A DNA stretch of 64,000 bases from Bacillota bacterium (GTDB taxonomy: Bacteria > Bacillota > Clostridia > Acetivibrionales > DTU013): positions 40,788-104,787 of the forward strand of contig JAEYRB010000060.1 in the NCBI GenBank assembly GCA_023409735.1. Direction: 5' to 3'. The translations under genes and the position numbers were made by a program. The notes under the pieces were generated by a model. That model was not told the origin of the DNA. It saw only the letters and a program-made list of their open reading frames with translations, and did not search any database. Numbering within the stretch: the first letter of the stretch is position 1; each line of letters begins with the position of its first letter. Below, piece after piece: positions 54,259 through 63,678 of this stretch.

Positions 54259-54426
54259 CTAATCCTTATAATATCCTGGCCCTCCAGCATTACAGCTGCC
54301 TTTCCCTATTCCCCCGGAACCGAAAATACCGGGACAGAACAAGAGAATAATTACCAGTATGATAATCACGATCCAGATCCATGTATTGCCGAAGCCGAAA
54401 AAGCCACCTCTCTCTTCTTCTGCCAT
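54259..54426 (-). CDS. Small membrane protein, 55 residues
   Basis: The ATG follows GGAGGTG at 8-base spacing. The product has an acidic/Gly-rich start (MAEEERGGFFGFGN), one hydrophobic helix (WIWIVIIILVIILLF) and a Gly/Cys-rich tail (CPGIFGSGGIGKGSC). Similar short proteins are abundant in spore-formers, often of YjcZ-like or coat-associated type; I infer that only by resemblance. It is the last of three small genes on this strand. Confidence 0.65.
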   Translation of the reverse strand: MAEEERGGFFGFGNTWIWIVIIILVIILLFCPGIFGSGGIGKGSCNAGGPGYYKD

Positions 54427-54457
54427 ATGCTACACCTCCTTCAAAAATAAGACCTCA

Positions 54458-54583
54458 TCAAACAACATCATTTGTGATATTCCTGCCAAGGAAGCCCCAG
54501 TTAGTAAAAAGCAACAGGAACAAAATTATAAAGAACAGAATTGCACAGTTGTCGGTGAAAAAATTATGGCCTCTTTCAGACAT
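54458..54583 (-). CDS. Small membrane protein, 41 residues, MSERG family copy 1
   Basis: The ATG follows GGGGGTTATATGA. The product opens MSERGHNFFTDNCAILFFII, continues through a hydrophobic LFLLLF, and has a short polar tail. It shares MSERG, DNCAILFFIILFLLLF with the gene at 54878-54985, so the two are paralogues. Function is unknown, perhaps sporulation related. Confidence 0.65.
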   Translation of the reverse strand: MSERGHNFFTDNCAILFFIILFLLLFTNWGFLGRNITNDVV

Positions 54584-54687
54584 TCATATAACCCCCTTTG
54601 ATAAGCATGCTCAAGTCATTATGCCTGCTATTATAATATTCACTATTATGGTTTTGTGTTACTTGTGTTAAAGGTTAGGTTGCTTCA

Positions 54688-54762
54688 ATATAATATTCTG
54701 ACCCTCAGCATTACAACAGCTGCCTTTCTCTACTCCTTCGGAACTGAAAGTGCCGGCACAGA
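54688..54762 (-). pseudogene. Degenerate duplicate of the 55-residue gene's 3' half
   Basis: On the minus strand this matches the tail of the gene at 54259-54426 (CTGTNCCGG, TTCCG, GGAAAGGCAGCTGT, AATGCTG, GG-CAG-ATATTAT). It has small indels and no 5' half. It shows that this gene family has been duplicated and partly lost. Confidence 0.5.
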
Positions 54763-54797
54763 TAGGAGCTGCCGTAATAAGCTGTCAGGTCGCGCAA

Positions 54798-54834
54798 AAG
54801 AAAAGAAGGCATATAGCCATCTTTTCTTTTACAT
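54798..54834 (-). terminator. Hairpin after the 35-residue gene
   Basis: AAAAGAAAAGATGGC and GCCTTCTTTTCTTTT pair around TATAT with one mismatch. It lies about 45 bases past the stop of the gene at 54878. Confidence 0.5.
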
Positions 54835-54877
54835 CTCATGTAATGCAATTGGCAAAAATGTCTTCTCGGTAAAAATA

Positions 54878-54985
54878 CTAGCAGCAGTTATTACCGTTGT
54901 TGAAGAAAAGAAGCAGGAACAGAATTATAAAGAACAATATTGCGCAATTGTCAAAACAGAAATTTCCGCATCCTCTTTCTGACAT
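54878..54985 (-). CDS. Small cysteine-rich membrane protein, 35 residues, MSERG family copy 2
   Basis: The ATG follows AAAGGAGG. The product opens MSERGCGNFCFDNCAILFFI, continues ILFLLLFF and ends NNGNNCC. It has five cysteines in 35 residues, with one central membrane helix. It is paralogous to the gene at 54458-54583. The role is unknown, with a spore-associated role as one possibility. Confidence 0.65.
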   Translation of the reverse strand: MSERGCGNFCFDNCAILFFIILFLLLFFNNGNNCC

Positions 54986-55239
54986 TATAGAGGCCTCCTT
55001 TCAAAACTCTAGAGTTAACATAATTTTGGTGCTAATTCACTATATTCTTCATCTGTTTAGAGTGTTACAGTTTAGATTCTGCCGAAACAAAATCATTCAA
55101 CTGTGTTTGACAATATCATTATATTAATAAGTTGGTTTGTCGGTGACACATAAGTATCATGCAAACAACCCGAAGATTCTTAACAATTAAACTAAATTAT
55201 TATATAATTACAATAAGTGACCAGTAGCGAGGTGTGGAT

Positions 55240-55848
55240 ATGGAACAGAAGAATATGAGTATAGCTGTCAGGCATTATTCAATGCTTAGTGTTTTCAGAA
55301 GCACAGTTATTGATGTAAAACAAAATCTAGTGACCATTAAGGTACCTAAAGATTGTATGAAAACAGTATTTCAAATAGGCGACCCGCTCGCCGTTGCGTA
55401 TAGTATGGAAGATGCGCCGGATATAAAGGGAGTAACCGTTACTGACTTTGACAAGGAGAATGAGACGCTTGAGTTCTCTGAAAAAACCGATGCACAGTGC
55501 GCTGAAAAGAGGTTTTCGGAACGGCTTCCTGTGTCACTGTATGCTGATTTCAGATTAACCGAGGCCAGCGGAGGCAGAAAAAAATTCGCATTGATCAAGG
55601 ATGTAAGCGAATATGGTTTATGTATAACTACCAGTGAACAAATTTTCAAGGGTCAATATATTGACATGGATATATACCTTGTCAGAGATATTCTTTCTTT
55701 AACCGCAAAAATTGTTTGGGTGTCACAGAATAATGGCAGTTATGAGTACGGTCTCCAAATCAAGCATAATGGAGCGTTGATCCTTCGCCGCATGAGGGAA
55801 TTGATGAGGAAGCTGCGCTCTGAATTTGTATTTCAAGCCGATAAATAG
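55240..55848 (+). CDS. PilZ-domain c-di-GMP-binding protein (YcgR-like)
   Basis: A ~202-residue protein with an N-terminal flagellar-brake-type (YcgR-N-like) beta domain and a C-terminal PilZ domain. The c-di-GMP motifs are the RxxxR-type KRFSERLP (near residue 93) and DVSEYGLC (a D/NxSxxG form, near 123). ATG 55240 is chosen, five bases after GAGGTG; GTG 55234 is possible. It lies ahead of the Tad pilus genes on the same strand with a 168-base gap. It may link c-di-GMP to pilus or motility output, which is inference. Confidence 0.83.
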   Translation: MEQKNMSIAVRHYSMLSVFRSTVIDVKQNLVTIKVPKDCMKTVFQIGDPLAVAYSMEDAPDIKGVTVTDFDKENETLEFSEKTDAQCAEKRFSERLPVSLYADFRLTEASGGRKKFALIKDVSEYGLCITTSEQIFKGQYIDMDIYLVRDILSLTAKIVWVSQNNGSYEYGLQIKHNGALILRRMRELMRKLRSEFVFQADK

Positions 55849-56016
55849 TAGTATTTATCTAATACAACATCATTAATCGACAAAATTGGAAGGAAATTGA
55901 AAATAATAATTGACATAGTCTGCAAACTTACATATAATAAATACGCAACCCAAATTTACATATTTTAACAAAATAGGGTATGGTTACCTAGGAATATGGC
56001 TGAAGGAGGTAGCGTT

Positions 56017-57177
56017 TTGGGCATATTAAAACTAATTATTGCAGATTATGATGCAGAATATGTTACTAGTCTTGAAAGATTTCTTATGATTTATTATCCT
56101 CAGCGTTTTGACATTATTTCGTTTTTGTCTACAGATAAATTGTGTCAATATCTTAATAAGAATGAGAAGAGCGATATACTTCTTATTAACAAGCTTATAT
56201 GGAAGGAAGAAGTATGTCTTAAGAATGCGGGTTGCATGATCACGTTTTCAGAGGATGACTGTAAGCCACTTCCGCAAAGCAAGGGCAGTATTAAAAAATT
56301 CCAGAGTGCCGAAAAGATTGTATCAGATATTTTGCGCATATATGTATCAAGCTGCATTAAAGCTGCATCTATAAAGGAGGGCGGCAATACGCGAATAATC
56401 AGTGTGTGTTCGCCTATGGGAGGCTCAGGAAAATCAAGCGTTGCAGCGGGCTTAAGCATACTGTCAGCCGGAAGAGGACTAAAGACCTTTTATTTAAATA
56501 TGGAAGATATGCCATGCTCGGAAAGCTTCTTTTCCGGTGATTCTGAGCAATGCTTTTCAAATATTATTTTTCATTTAAAGGGCAAAGAATTAAATCCTGG
56601 TATAGTGTTGGAAGGTGCAAAATGCCGCGATTCCAAAACCGGAGTATATTTCTACAGGCCGCCTGACAATGCTCTTGAGATGCAGGAATTAGCACAAAAT
56701 GATATTACAAGGCTCCTGGATGCTTTTAGGCTTAATTCTTTTTTTGATATCGTTTTTGTAGATATGCCATGTGGGATGGATAAGCGTTGCACCACACTCT
56801 TAGGAGGCTCCGACATGATCCTATCGATTATGCTGCCAGGAAAAAATTCATCAATAAAAAATAAAAAATTCCTTGAAAGCATAAGCGTTCTGAAAAGCAA
56901 ATACGGGATCGATCTTTTAAACAAGCTAATAACAGTGAGAAATAGGCAAAAGAATGTGAATGAGAATGCGTACGAAAACGCATGTAATAATTCTTTTCCC
57001 GATACAGGGGGGCTTACATTTGATATTGGTGAGTACAGCCCTAAATTAGTAGATGATCATGATTCTGAACTAATAAAAAATGTTGAATTTCTTACAGAAT
57101 TAAATAAAATTCTGGACGCAGTTATAAATTGTACATGCACTCAGCTGCCGTTAACTGGGGGTATGAGCAATGCCTGA
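56017..57177 (+). CDS. tadZ: TadZ/CpaE-like ATPase of the Tad pilus
   Basis: A 386-residue protein. An atypical receiver-like N-terminal domain (LKLIIADYDAEYVTSLERF) is followed by a MinD/ParA-type ATPase with a variant P-loop (CSPMGGSGKSSVAAGL, near residue 135). This is the TadZ/CpaE arrangement, which localises the pilus machine. The start is TTG 56017, 6 bases after AGGAGGT; an upstream ATG at 55996 is inside that site. It overlaps cpaF by 8 bases. Confidence 0.85.
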   Translation: MGILKLIIADYDAEYVTSLERFLMIYYPQRFDIISFLSTDKLCQYLNKNEKSDILLINKLIWKEEVCLKNAGCMITFSEDDCKPLPQSKGSIKKFQSAEKIVSDILRIYVSSCIKAASIKEGGNTRIISVCSPMGGSGKSSVAAGLSILSAGRGLKTFYLNMEDMPCSESFFSGDSEQCFSNIIFHLKGKELNPGIVLEGAKCRDSKTGVYFYRPPDNALEMQELAQNDITRLLDAFRLNSFFDIVFVDMPCGMDKRCTTLLGGSDMILSIMLPGKNSSIKNKKFLESISVLKSKYGIDLLNKLITVRNRQKNVNENAYENACNNSFPDTGGLTFDIGEYSPKLVDDHDSELIKNVEFLTELNKILDAVINCTCTQLPLTGGMSNA

Positions 57178-58525
57178 GGATTTAGAACAGCTTGCAGGAG
57201 CGGAGATAAAAAAGCTTGCTGATGAGATAAGAGACAACATTTCTCAGAGCCTGGACCGATCTAAAAATATTACGGATAATGAGCTGACTGAGATGATTTC
57301 GGAAGCGGTTTTCCAATGCTCAAGAAAGTCATATCTTGGTGTAGCAGAGAGAAGACAGCTTGCTGATATCATCTTCAATTCCATGCGCAGATTAGACAGA
57401 CTTCAGCCGATTATTGATGATAAAAGTATTACTGAAATAATGATCAATGGCTTTAATAAGATATTTGTTGAAAAAGCCGGCCGTATACACAAGCTTGATA
57501 TTGCCTTTGATGATAGCGATAGACTTGAAGATGTTATACAAACTCTGGTTTCGAAAACTAATAGGGCTGTTAATGAGGCATCTCCAATAGTGGATATTTC
57601 ATTACCAGACGGTTCCAGGGTCAATATTGTGCTAAAGCCTGTTGCATTGAACGGGCCTATAATGACTATAAGAAAATTCCCCGAAAAGCCTTTAACGATG
57701 GAGCAGCTTGTTGATATGGGAAGCCTGAGCAAGGAAGCAGTTGAAGACCTTAACTGTCTTGTCAGAGCTAAATATAATATATTTATTTGCGGTGGCACCG
57801 GATCGGGAAAAACGACATTTCTAAATGCACTATCCAACAGTATTCCAACAGATGAGAGAATTATTACAATTGAGGATTCTGCCGAGCTTCAGATAAACAG
57901 CATTGATAACATTGTAAGGCTCGAAACTAGAAACGCAAATACAGAGGGTAAGGGCAGAATTACAATACGGGACCTTATAAAAGCGTCCCTGCGTATGAGG
58001 CCTGAGAGGATCATTGTAGGTGAGGTCCGTGGTGAGGAGGCTCTTGACATGCTCCAGGCGATGAATACAGGACATGATGGATCGCTTTCAACAGGTCATG
58101 CCAATTCTGCGGCCGACATGCTGAAGAGGCTCGAAACTATGGTTTTGAGCGCTGCACCGCTTCCTCTTGATGCTATAAGGCAGCAAATAGCATCTGCTAT
58201 CGATATCATAATACATCTTTCGAGAATGAGGGATAAGACAAGAAGGGTCATGGAAATTAGTGAGATAGCAGGTTATTGTAGCGGACAGATCCTTTTAAAC
58301 CCTCTTTATGTATTCAGAGAGGAGTCCATAAGGGAAATAGACGGAGAGCAGGGCTATAACAATGGTTCATCCGGCAGCAAAGCCGATTTAGCAGCCATAA
58401 CTGCAGGATACAACACAGTAAATGGTTCCTTGAAGCGGACAGACAACCTGCTAAGGAACTCGGAAAAGCTAAGGATGGCAGGAATAGTCTGCAGATTGTG
58501 TGGTGAGCTGAATGAACAATTATAA
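57170..58525 (+). CDS. cpaF: CpaF/TadA secretion ATPase
   Basis: A 451-residue type II/IV secretion hexameric ATPase powering Flp pilus assembly. The Walker [15 protein letters not shown] is near residue 210, the Asp box [10 protein letters not shown] follows, then Walker B-region [15 protein letters not shown] and the His box [12 protein letters not shown]. The tail ends with a Gly/Ser-rich linker and extra helix. It overlaps both neighbours, showing a tightly coupled operon. Confidence 0.95.
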   Translation: MPEDLEQLAGAEIKKLADEIRDNISQSLDRSKNITDNELTEMISEAVFQCSRKSYLGVAERRQLADIIFNSMRRLDRLQPIIDDKSITEIMINGFNKIFVEKAGRIHKLDIAFDDSDRLEDVIQTLVSKTNRAVNEASPIVDISLPDGSRVNIVLKPVALNGPIMTIRKFPEKPLTMEQLVDMGSLSKEAVEDLNCLVRAKYNIFICGGTGSGKTTFLNALSNSIPTDERIITIEDSAELQINSIDNIVRLETRNANTEGKGRITIRDLIKASLRMRPERIIVGEVRGEEALDMLQAMNTGHDGSLSTGHANSAADMLKRLETMVLSAAPLPLDAIRQQIASAIDIIIHLSRMRDKTRRVMEISEIAGYCSGQILLNPLYVFREESIREIDGEQGYNNGSSGSKADLAAITAGYNTVNGSLKRTDNLLRNSEKLRMAGIVCRLCGELNEQL

Positions 58526-59255
58526 TTCGTATTCCATGAGCATTGCAGAACGTATTCTATATTCTCTAATTGCTGCAGCTGCAATTTTTGCCATTGGCTT
58601 TGTTTTTTACAGAAGTCCTGTACTATCAGCCCTATTAACACCTCTTGCGTTGTTTTACCCCAGGGTCAAGAAAAAGAACATCATAGACAAAAGAAAGAAG
58701 GAGCTGAATATACAGTTCAAGGATATGCTTTATTCACTTTCCTCGTCGTTATCTGCAGGAAAAACTGTGGAAGCAGCATTCCGCGAAGTAGGCAAGGATC
58801 TCTCAGTATTATATCATGACCCTTCAACCTTTATTATGGTTGAAGTCAGTGCTATCACAAACAAGCTTGATATGAATGAGACTATTGAATCCGCACTATA
58901 TGATTTTGCCAATAGATCGGGACTTGAGGATGTAACTAACTTTGCAAATGTTTTTAGTATCTGTAAAAGGTCAGGTGGCAATATTGCGGAGGTCATCAGG
59001 AATACCTCCTCCATTATCAACGACAGGATTGAGGTCAGCCAGGAGGTTGATACGATGATGGCTGAACGAAGATTTGAACAGAAGGTCCTCAATGTAGTAC
59101 CAATATTAATGATTGTGCTGCTGTCGGCGAGTGCGCCTGATTACATGAGCCCTGTATTTAACACAGCTACTGGAAGGGCAACAATGACCGGAGCAATTTT
59201 TCTTCTTGTTGTTGCCTGGTATATATCGGACAAGGTTGCAAATATAAAGATGTGA
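58512..59255 (+). CDS. tadB: TadB-like pilus inner-membrane platform protein
   Basis: A 247-residue GspF/T2SSF-domain protein. Two N-terminal membrane helices (ILYSLIAAAAIFAIGFVFY), a cytosolic helical domain (NIQFKDMLYSLSSSLSAGKT...VFSICKRSGGNIAEVIRNT), and two C-terminal helices. It overlaps cpaF by 14 bases. Together with TadC it forms the membrane platform. Confidence 0.9.
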   Translation: MNNYNSYSMSIAERILYSLIAAAAIFAIGFVFYRSPVLSALLTPLALFYPRVKKKNIIDKRKKELNIQFKDMLYSLSSSLSAGKTVEAAFREVGKDLSVLYHDPSTFIMVEVSAITNKLDMNETIESALYDFANRSGLEDVTNFANVFSICKRSGGNIAEVIRNTSSIINDRIEVSQEVDTMMAERRFEQKVLNVVPILMIVLLSASAPDYMSPVFNTATGRATMTGAIFLLVVAWYISDKVANIKM

Positions 59256-59267
59256 AAGAGGTTTGCC

Positions 59268-60131
59268 ATGACTATTGCTCTTTTGATTTTATCCGGTAGT
59301 ATTATTATGCTTTATGTTCTATCCGCAGCAAAATACAGTGTCACATTAAGAAGTATTGACAAAAAACAATACCCCTTTAAAGATATTTCTCCTATAGGAA
59401 TGTATCTGCTCGATCTGTTTAAGTGCAGTTTTAATTCGTCGTACAATAGGAGGTTACTCGCTGCAATTACTGAATTAAACGGGCGCAAGGCGTCATTTGA
59501 GCTTCTTAGGGTGCATTGGGGCAGCAAAATTGCGCTTATGCTTTTATCGCTGGTATTTGCACTTTTTATTGGAGCTGTTTCAATGGTACAGGGCGGTCTA
59601 TATTTTTTATTCTGTGCAGCTCTGCCTATTGGTATAGCATACTTCAGTGATAGGGATCTATTTGAAAAGGTCAGAAGGAGAAGAAGCTCGATACAGCTAG
59701 AGTTTCCCGACTTTGCAAATAAACTTACCCTACTTATAAATGCGGGGATGACTGTATCAAGGGCTTGGGAAAGAGTGGCTATGGACAGCAGCAAAGACAC
59801 ACCGATTTTTGTGGAGCTAAGGCAAACACTGCAGGACATTCGCTCCGGGATAGCCGAACATAAAGCATATGAGGAATTCTCAAAACGATGCGGTGTTCCA
59901 GTAATAACACGGTTCATTTCAGTTATTTTGCAGAACCTCAGAAAGGGAAATGCTGAACTGGTACCAATACTGAGAGTGTTTTCAAATGAATGCTGGGAGC
60001 TTCGGAAGAATACCGCCAGGAAGTATGGAGAGGAGGCATCCACAAAACTACTTATGCCAATGCTGCTTATGCTGATAGCAATTCTGATAATCGTTGGAAT
60101 GCCGGCGGTGCTGGCTTTAAGAAACATATAA
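59268..60131 (+). CDS. tadC: TadC-like pilus inner-membrane platform protein
   Basis: A 287-residue GspF-domain protein, partner of TadB. It has an N-terminal helix (LLILSGSIIMLYVLSA), a second helix near residue 90 (IALMLLSLVFALFIGAVSM), a helical domain with FPDFANKLTLLINAGMTVSRAWE, and a C-terminal helix (LMPMLLMLIAILIIVGMPAVLAL). GAGGTTT precedes the ATG. A 388-codon antisense frame across it is an artefact. Confidence 0.9.
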   Translation: MTIALLILSGSIIMLYVLSAAKYSVTLRSIDKKQYPFKDISPIGMYLLDLFKCSFNSSYNRRLLAAITELNGRKASFELLRVHWGSKIALMLLSLVFALFIGAVSMVQGGLYFLFCAALPIGIAYFSDRDLFEKVRRRRSSIQLEFPDFANKLTLLINAGMTVSRAWERVAMDSSKDTPIFVELRQTLQDIRSGIAEHKAYEEFSKRCGVPVITRFISVILQNLRKGNAELVPILRVFSNECWELRKNTARKYGEEASTKLLMPMLLMLIAILIIVGMPAVLALRNI

Positions 60132-60157
60132 TATTTAAAAGAAAAGGGGAGTGTGTA

Positions 60158-60358
60158 ATGAATAATTTGATTAAGAGCTTTATCAAGGAAGAGGATGGTA
60201 TGGGAACTGTTGAAATTGTTGTTATTATTGCCGTTCTTGTTGGAGTCGCGTTGATTTTCAGAACAGCGATCATTGAATTTGTAAGAAACCTTATGAATAG
60301 TATATTTAGTAATGATGAGATAGTAAATACAGTGAAGGATGGGGGCACCTGGAAGTAA
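60158..60358 (+). CDS. flp: Flp-type (type IVb) pilin
   Basis: A 66-residue prepilin starting at ATG 60158 after GGGGAG. A short charged leader (MNNLIKSFIKEEDG) ends in G14, followed by M15 and the Glu at mature position 5 (MGTVEIVVIIAVLVGVALIF). This is the prepilin-peptidase pattern. The mature peptide is ~52 residues, with one hydrophobic helix and a soluble tail. No prepilin peptidase gene is in the window. It directly follows tadC in the operon. Confidence 0.9.
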   Translation: MNNLIKSFIKEEDGMGTVEIVVIIAVLVGVALIFRTAIIEFVRNLMNSIFSNDEIVNTVKDGGTWK

Positions 60359-60405
60359 AAGATGTGAAATGATGCGCGATATATCAGTTCGGGAGTGATT
60401 TATAA

Positions 60406-62007
60406 ATGAATTTAGCAGAAAATCAGCAGGCAGCTTTATGCAAAATAGATATAGGATATGAAAGCGATGCCTCCGCAAGCTTCCTAGTCATAAGAAGTAA
60501 TTCTAATATGCCGGAGTACAGGTATCAAATGCTTATTAACAACAGAATAGACAGTTTTGTTCCTTTGAATGTTATTAGAGGTGATGAGGCTAATAGCTTC
60601 TACTATAATATTACTTCAATGATATCTCTATCCTTCTTCTTACAACGAAGAAAACTTGCTAGAAACGATTTTCTGAAGCTCGTTCTGAGCATGGCATCAA
60701 CAGTTGATAATGCTGCTACATATATGCTCCCTGATGACGGCTTTTTGTTTGAATCTGATTACATTTTCCTAAACCCTGAGTCTTTAGAGCCTTCTCTTAT
60801 TTATATACCTGTGAGCTTAAACAGTGTAGGGGACAGTAAATCTCTGAAAAGCTTTATTTCTGATTTAATGATGCAGCATATAAATGTTGATGGCTTTGAT
60901 ATCGGAAATTTAGTGCAGAAGATATTGGCAATGACAAATAGTGAAGCTTTCAGCTTAAAAGGGTTTATTAAGATTGTAAACAGCATGCTGTATGAACAAA
61001 ACGAAGAACTCCATGAGCTGCAGGAGTACAATGTATCACAGCAGTGCTGCCGGGAAGAGGATATTACTAGCAAACCTAAAATACCTGTGGAGAGAGGCAA
61101 ATCGCAAAAACGCAGCATTTTCATCTTCCTTGCCCTTTTTGCACAAATACTAATGGGTGGACTGATCTATATCAGTAGGGATTTTCTCAGAAATGCAGGA
61201 AGCAAGCCTTCTGTAACTTATGCTGCTGTTGCAATTCTAGTTCTTGCAATAGACATACTGATAATAAAGAAGCTTGTTGACCAAGGCATTATAACACAAG
61301 ATAGCAAGTCGCAGAAGTTGGTAAAGGAGGGATCGGCCGGAACCGGACGTGATGACGTCTTGGCTGAAACTGCAGCTGTATTTCACAAGTCAGGTTTAAC
61401 TGATAACATACCTGAAATTGGAGATAAGCTTAATATGAGAAATATTCTCGATGTAAGAAATAAGCCTGCTGACAGAGGTAAGTCCCTTGAAAAAGATAAG
61501 CCTGCTGATAGAGATAGATTCTTTGAAAAAGATAAGCCTGCTGATAGTGACTGGTCCTTTGCAGAAGATAAGCCTTCTGTGAAAGGTGCTGCTGTTATGA
61601 TAGATATTCCTCCTGCGAGAAAGACTGATTTGAAGACTGATAGTGAGAAAGCTGCACATAGGCAGGAAATCTATAAAACAGAGCTTCTATGCCATAAGAA
61701 AGGAACCGAGTATATTTTGAAACCTGTCGATGGGGCTGACCCTTCTGAGAACATAGTGCTAAATAAAGAGGATTTTATAATTGGCAGGCTTGAGGGGCAA
61801 GTAGACTACATTTTAAAGAATAATGCTGTCGGAAAGCTTCATGTGCAGATAACAACCGAGAAAGAAGAAGTTTATGTGAAGGACCTGAATTCAATGAATG
61901 GTACTTACATAAACAACACCCGATTAGACAGCAATAAGGAATATGAACTTAAGGCAAACGACAGCCTTAGAATTGCAAATTGTGAATTCATCCTTGTTTG
62001 CCGGTGA
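60406..62007 (+). CDS. FHA-domain membrane protein with KPAD repeat linker
   Basis: A 533-residue protein. The N-terminal ~200 residues resemble the DUF6382-type domain found with Tad genes. Two membrane helices follow (IFIFLALFAQILMGGLIYI and TYAAVAILVLAIDILII). A linker has three or four ~11-residue repeats (KPADRGKSLEKD, KPADRDRFFEKD, KPADSDWSFAED). The C-terminal ~100 residues form an FHA domain (FIIGRLEGQVDYIL, AVGKLHVQI, NSMNGTYINN), which binds phosphothreonine. It probably connects Ser/Thr kinase signalling to the pilus. GGGAGTG precedes the ATG. Confidence 0.88.
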   Translation: MNLAENQQAALCKIDIGYESDASASFLVIRSNSNMPEYRYQMLINNRIDSFVPLNVIRGDEANSFYYNITSMISLSFFLQRRKLARNDFLKLVLSMASTVDNAATYMLPDDGFLFESDYIFLNPESLEPSLIYIPVSLNSVGDSKSLKSFISDLMMQHINVDGFDIGNLVQKILAMTNSEAFSLKGFIKIVNSMLYEQNEELHELQEYNVSQQCCREEDITSKPKIPVERGKSQKRSIFIFLALFAQILMGGLIYISRDFLRNAGSKPSVTYAAVAILVLAIDILIIKKLVDQGIITQDSKSQKLVKEGSAGTGRDDVLAETAAVFHKSGLTDNIPEIGDKLNMRNILDVRNKPADRGKSLEKDKPADRDRFFEKDKPADSDWSFAEDKPSVKGAAVMIDIPPARKTDLKTDSEKAAHRQEIYKTELLCHKKGTEYILKPVDGADPSENIVLNKEDFIIGRLEGQVDYILKNNAVGKLHVQITTEKEEVYVKDLNSMNGTYINNTRLDSNKEYELKANDSLRIANCEFILVCR

Positions 62008-62135
62008 AGTTAAAAATGTGTAGAATGGCTTGAAAGAATAGTTCAAGTATCTTCTACGATTGTATGAACTGGTTTATAAAAACAGTTTAAAAAACAATAA
62101 AAACTGAAGAGAGCTATATATTTGGAGGACCGAAG

Positions 62136-62255
62136 ATGGTTAATAAGCTAAACGATTGTTTCAAGAAATACTTTGTCAGTGGAATAGAGGTTTTATTACC
62201 AATAATGCTTGCATTATCAGTTTTAACACCTGTTGCATCTATTGTCGGTGCTTAA
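62136..62255 (+). CDS. 39-residue hydrophobic peptide in the Tad locus
   Basis: The ATG has TTGGAGG 8-13 bases upstream. The product opens MVNKLNDCFKKYFVSG and continues IEVLLPIMLALSVLTPVASIVGA. The charged leader, a Gly, and a hydrophobic helix beginning I-E resemble a small pilin or secreted peptide, but the Glu is at position +2, not +5. It may be a minor pilin-like peptide. The ribosome site and operon position support it. Confidence 0.55.
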   Translation: MVNKLNDCFKKYFVSGIEVLLPIMLALSVLTPVASIVGA

Positions 62256-62287
62256 TTCTCAAATAATATTTTAAGAGGAGAAATGAC

Positions 62288-63355
62288 ATGGAAGCAAGAA
62301 ATGTATTTCAAAAAACTCTGCCCTTTGCATGGGCAAAACTACTGCTCGGACTTGTTACTATAGGTATATCAGTTGTAATCTTTGCGATTCTGATGGGAAT
62401 CAGTTACCTTTTTAGCAGCGGTAGAGTTACAGCCGTGATGTTTATTGTCTGGTTAGGTGCAGTAGGCGTTGTGCGCTTTGTAATTATGCATTATTTTGGA
62501 TACTTGCTGAAGGCGGGCCATGTAGCTGTTATTACTGAGGCTGTCACCACTGGACACATTCCTGATAACCAGGTAGTATACGGAAAGCAACTGGTAACTG
62601 AGCGATTTACAACTTCTAATATATATTTTGCGGTTGATAAGCTGGTATCCGGTGCAGTAAGGCAGATCCAACGTACAGTAGAAAAGGTAGGCAACGCTTT
62701 AGATTTTATTCCGGGTATGAGCACTGTCACAAGCCTTGCTAACTTATTTGTTGGAATTTCATTGGGATACATAGATGAGTGCTGCTTGGGTTATACATTC
62801 TACATGAAGGAGCAGGGTGCTTTCAAAAGTGCTGCAGATGGCGTCGCCATTTACGCACAAAACTGGAAAAAGCTCTTGAAGGATGCGGCAAAGACAATGG
62901 TGATAGTTGTTTTCGTTATGATTGCGATTGTGCTGGCCGCATTTTTAGTATTTGGCTTGTTGTTCCGTTTGTTGAACTGGAGCGGGTTCATAGCTTTTGT
63001 AATTTCATGCTTGCTTGCATGGGCTATAAAATATGCATTTATTGATAGCTACATACTTGTTAAAATGATGACATCATATATGGAAGCTGCGCCTACAACC
63101 CAGATTACTTTTGACCTGTACAGCAAGCTATGCGGCTTATCAGCAAAATTTAGAGAATTATTTAATAAGGGAAGAGAAGAACAGCCTACCACAGCGCAAA
63201 CAGATAATGTTGATAGTGGTGCTGTACAAGTACAGATGGATACATCAGGGGTAGAAGCATTTGGTGACACACCTGCATTCTGTGGGAAGTGTGGAGCAAA
63301 AAGTAATGGCGGAACTAAATTTTGTGGTTCATGCGGTGCTAGGATGGAGCTATAA
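62288..63355 (+). CDS. Multi-pass membrane protein with C-terminal zinc ribbon
   Basis: A 355-residue protein. Membrane helices lie near residues 15-40, 47-70, 155-170, 200-225 and 228-255. The soluble tail ends in a double-zinc-ribbon CGKCGAKSNGGTKFCGSCGARM. AGAGGAG precedes the ATG. It follows the Tad genes on the same strand and may belong to the transcript, though a terminator follows it. The family is not recognised beyond the zinc ribbon. Confidence 0.75.
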   Translation: MEARNVFQKTLPFAWAKLLLGLVTIGISVVIFAILMGISYLFSSGRVTAVMFIVWLGAVGVVRFVIMHYFGYLLKAGHVAVITEAVTTGHIPDNQVVYGKQLVTERFTTSNIYFAVDKLVSGAVRQIQRTVEKVGNALDFIPGMSTVTSLANLFVGISLGYIDECCLGYTFYMKEQGAFKSAADGVAIYAQNWKKLLKDAAKTMVIVVFVMIAIVLAAFLVFGLLFRLLNWSGFIAFVISCLLAWAIKYAFIDSYILVKMMTSYMEAAPTTQITFDLYSKLCGLSAKFRELFNKGREEQPTTAQTDNVDSGAVQVQMDTSGVEAFGDTPAFCGKCGAKSNGGTKFCGSCGARMEL

Positions 63356-63380
63356 AGACTATAATTTAACTCATTAATAT

Positions 63381-63409
63381 TAAAGTAGCGTCTAAAAAAC
63401 GCTACTTTA
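63381..63409 (+). terminator. Terminator closing the Tad-locus transcript
   Basis: TAAAGTAGCGT and ACGCTACTTTA form a perfect 11-base stem around a 7-base loop, 26 bases after the zinc-ribbon protein stop. Confidence 0.8.
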
Positions 63410-63678
63410 TGTTATTGTGAAAAAATCGTTCTAACATCTGTCATAGTAATTTTATATGTTCTCACCTTAATTAACGGTATGGATAGAATTTTTATTGATA
63501 AAAGCTATAATGCAGCTCTATTTTTGTGGGCTAAAAAGGGCTTTTGCACCGCAGATAACGTTACAGATAGAATGATTATTTATAGTTGTAAAATATGTAA
63601 ATTATTTCTAAAATAAGACTATAGAATTTATTATCAGGAGAGTTTCTACAAATTTCACCATGCTGGAGGTAATATCTT

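Noticed and set aside
59312..60478. 388-codon frame antisense to tadC and the pilin gene
   Set aside because: Both plus-strand genes have clear families and ribosome sites. The antisense product has no domain and low-complexity Ser/Ile composition.
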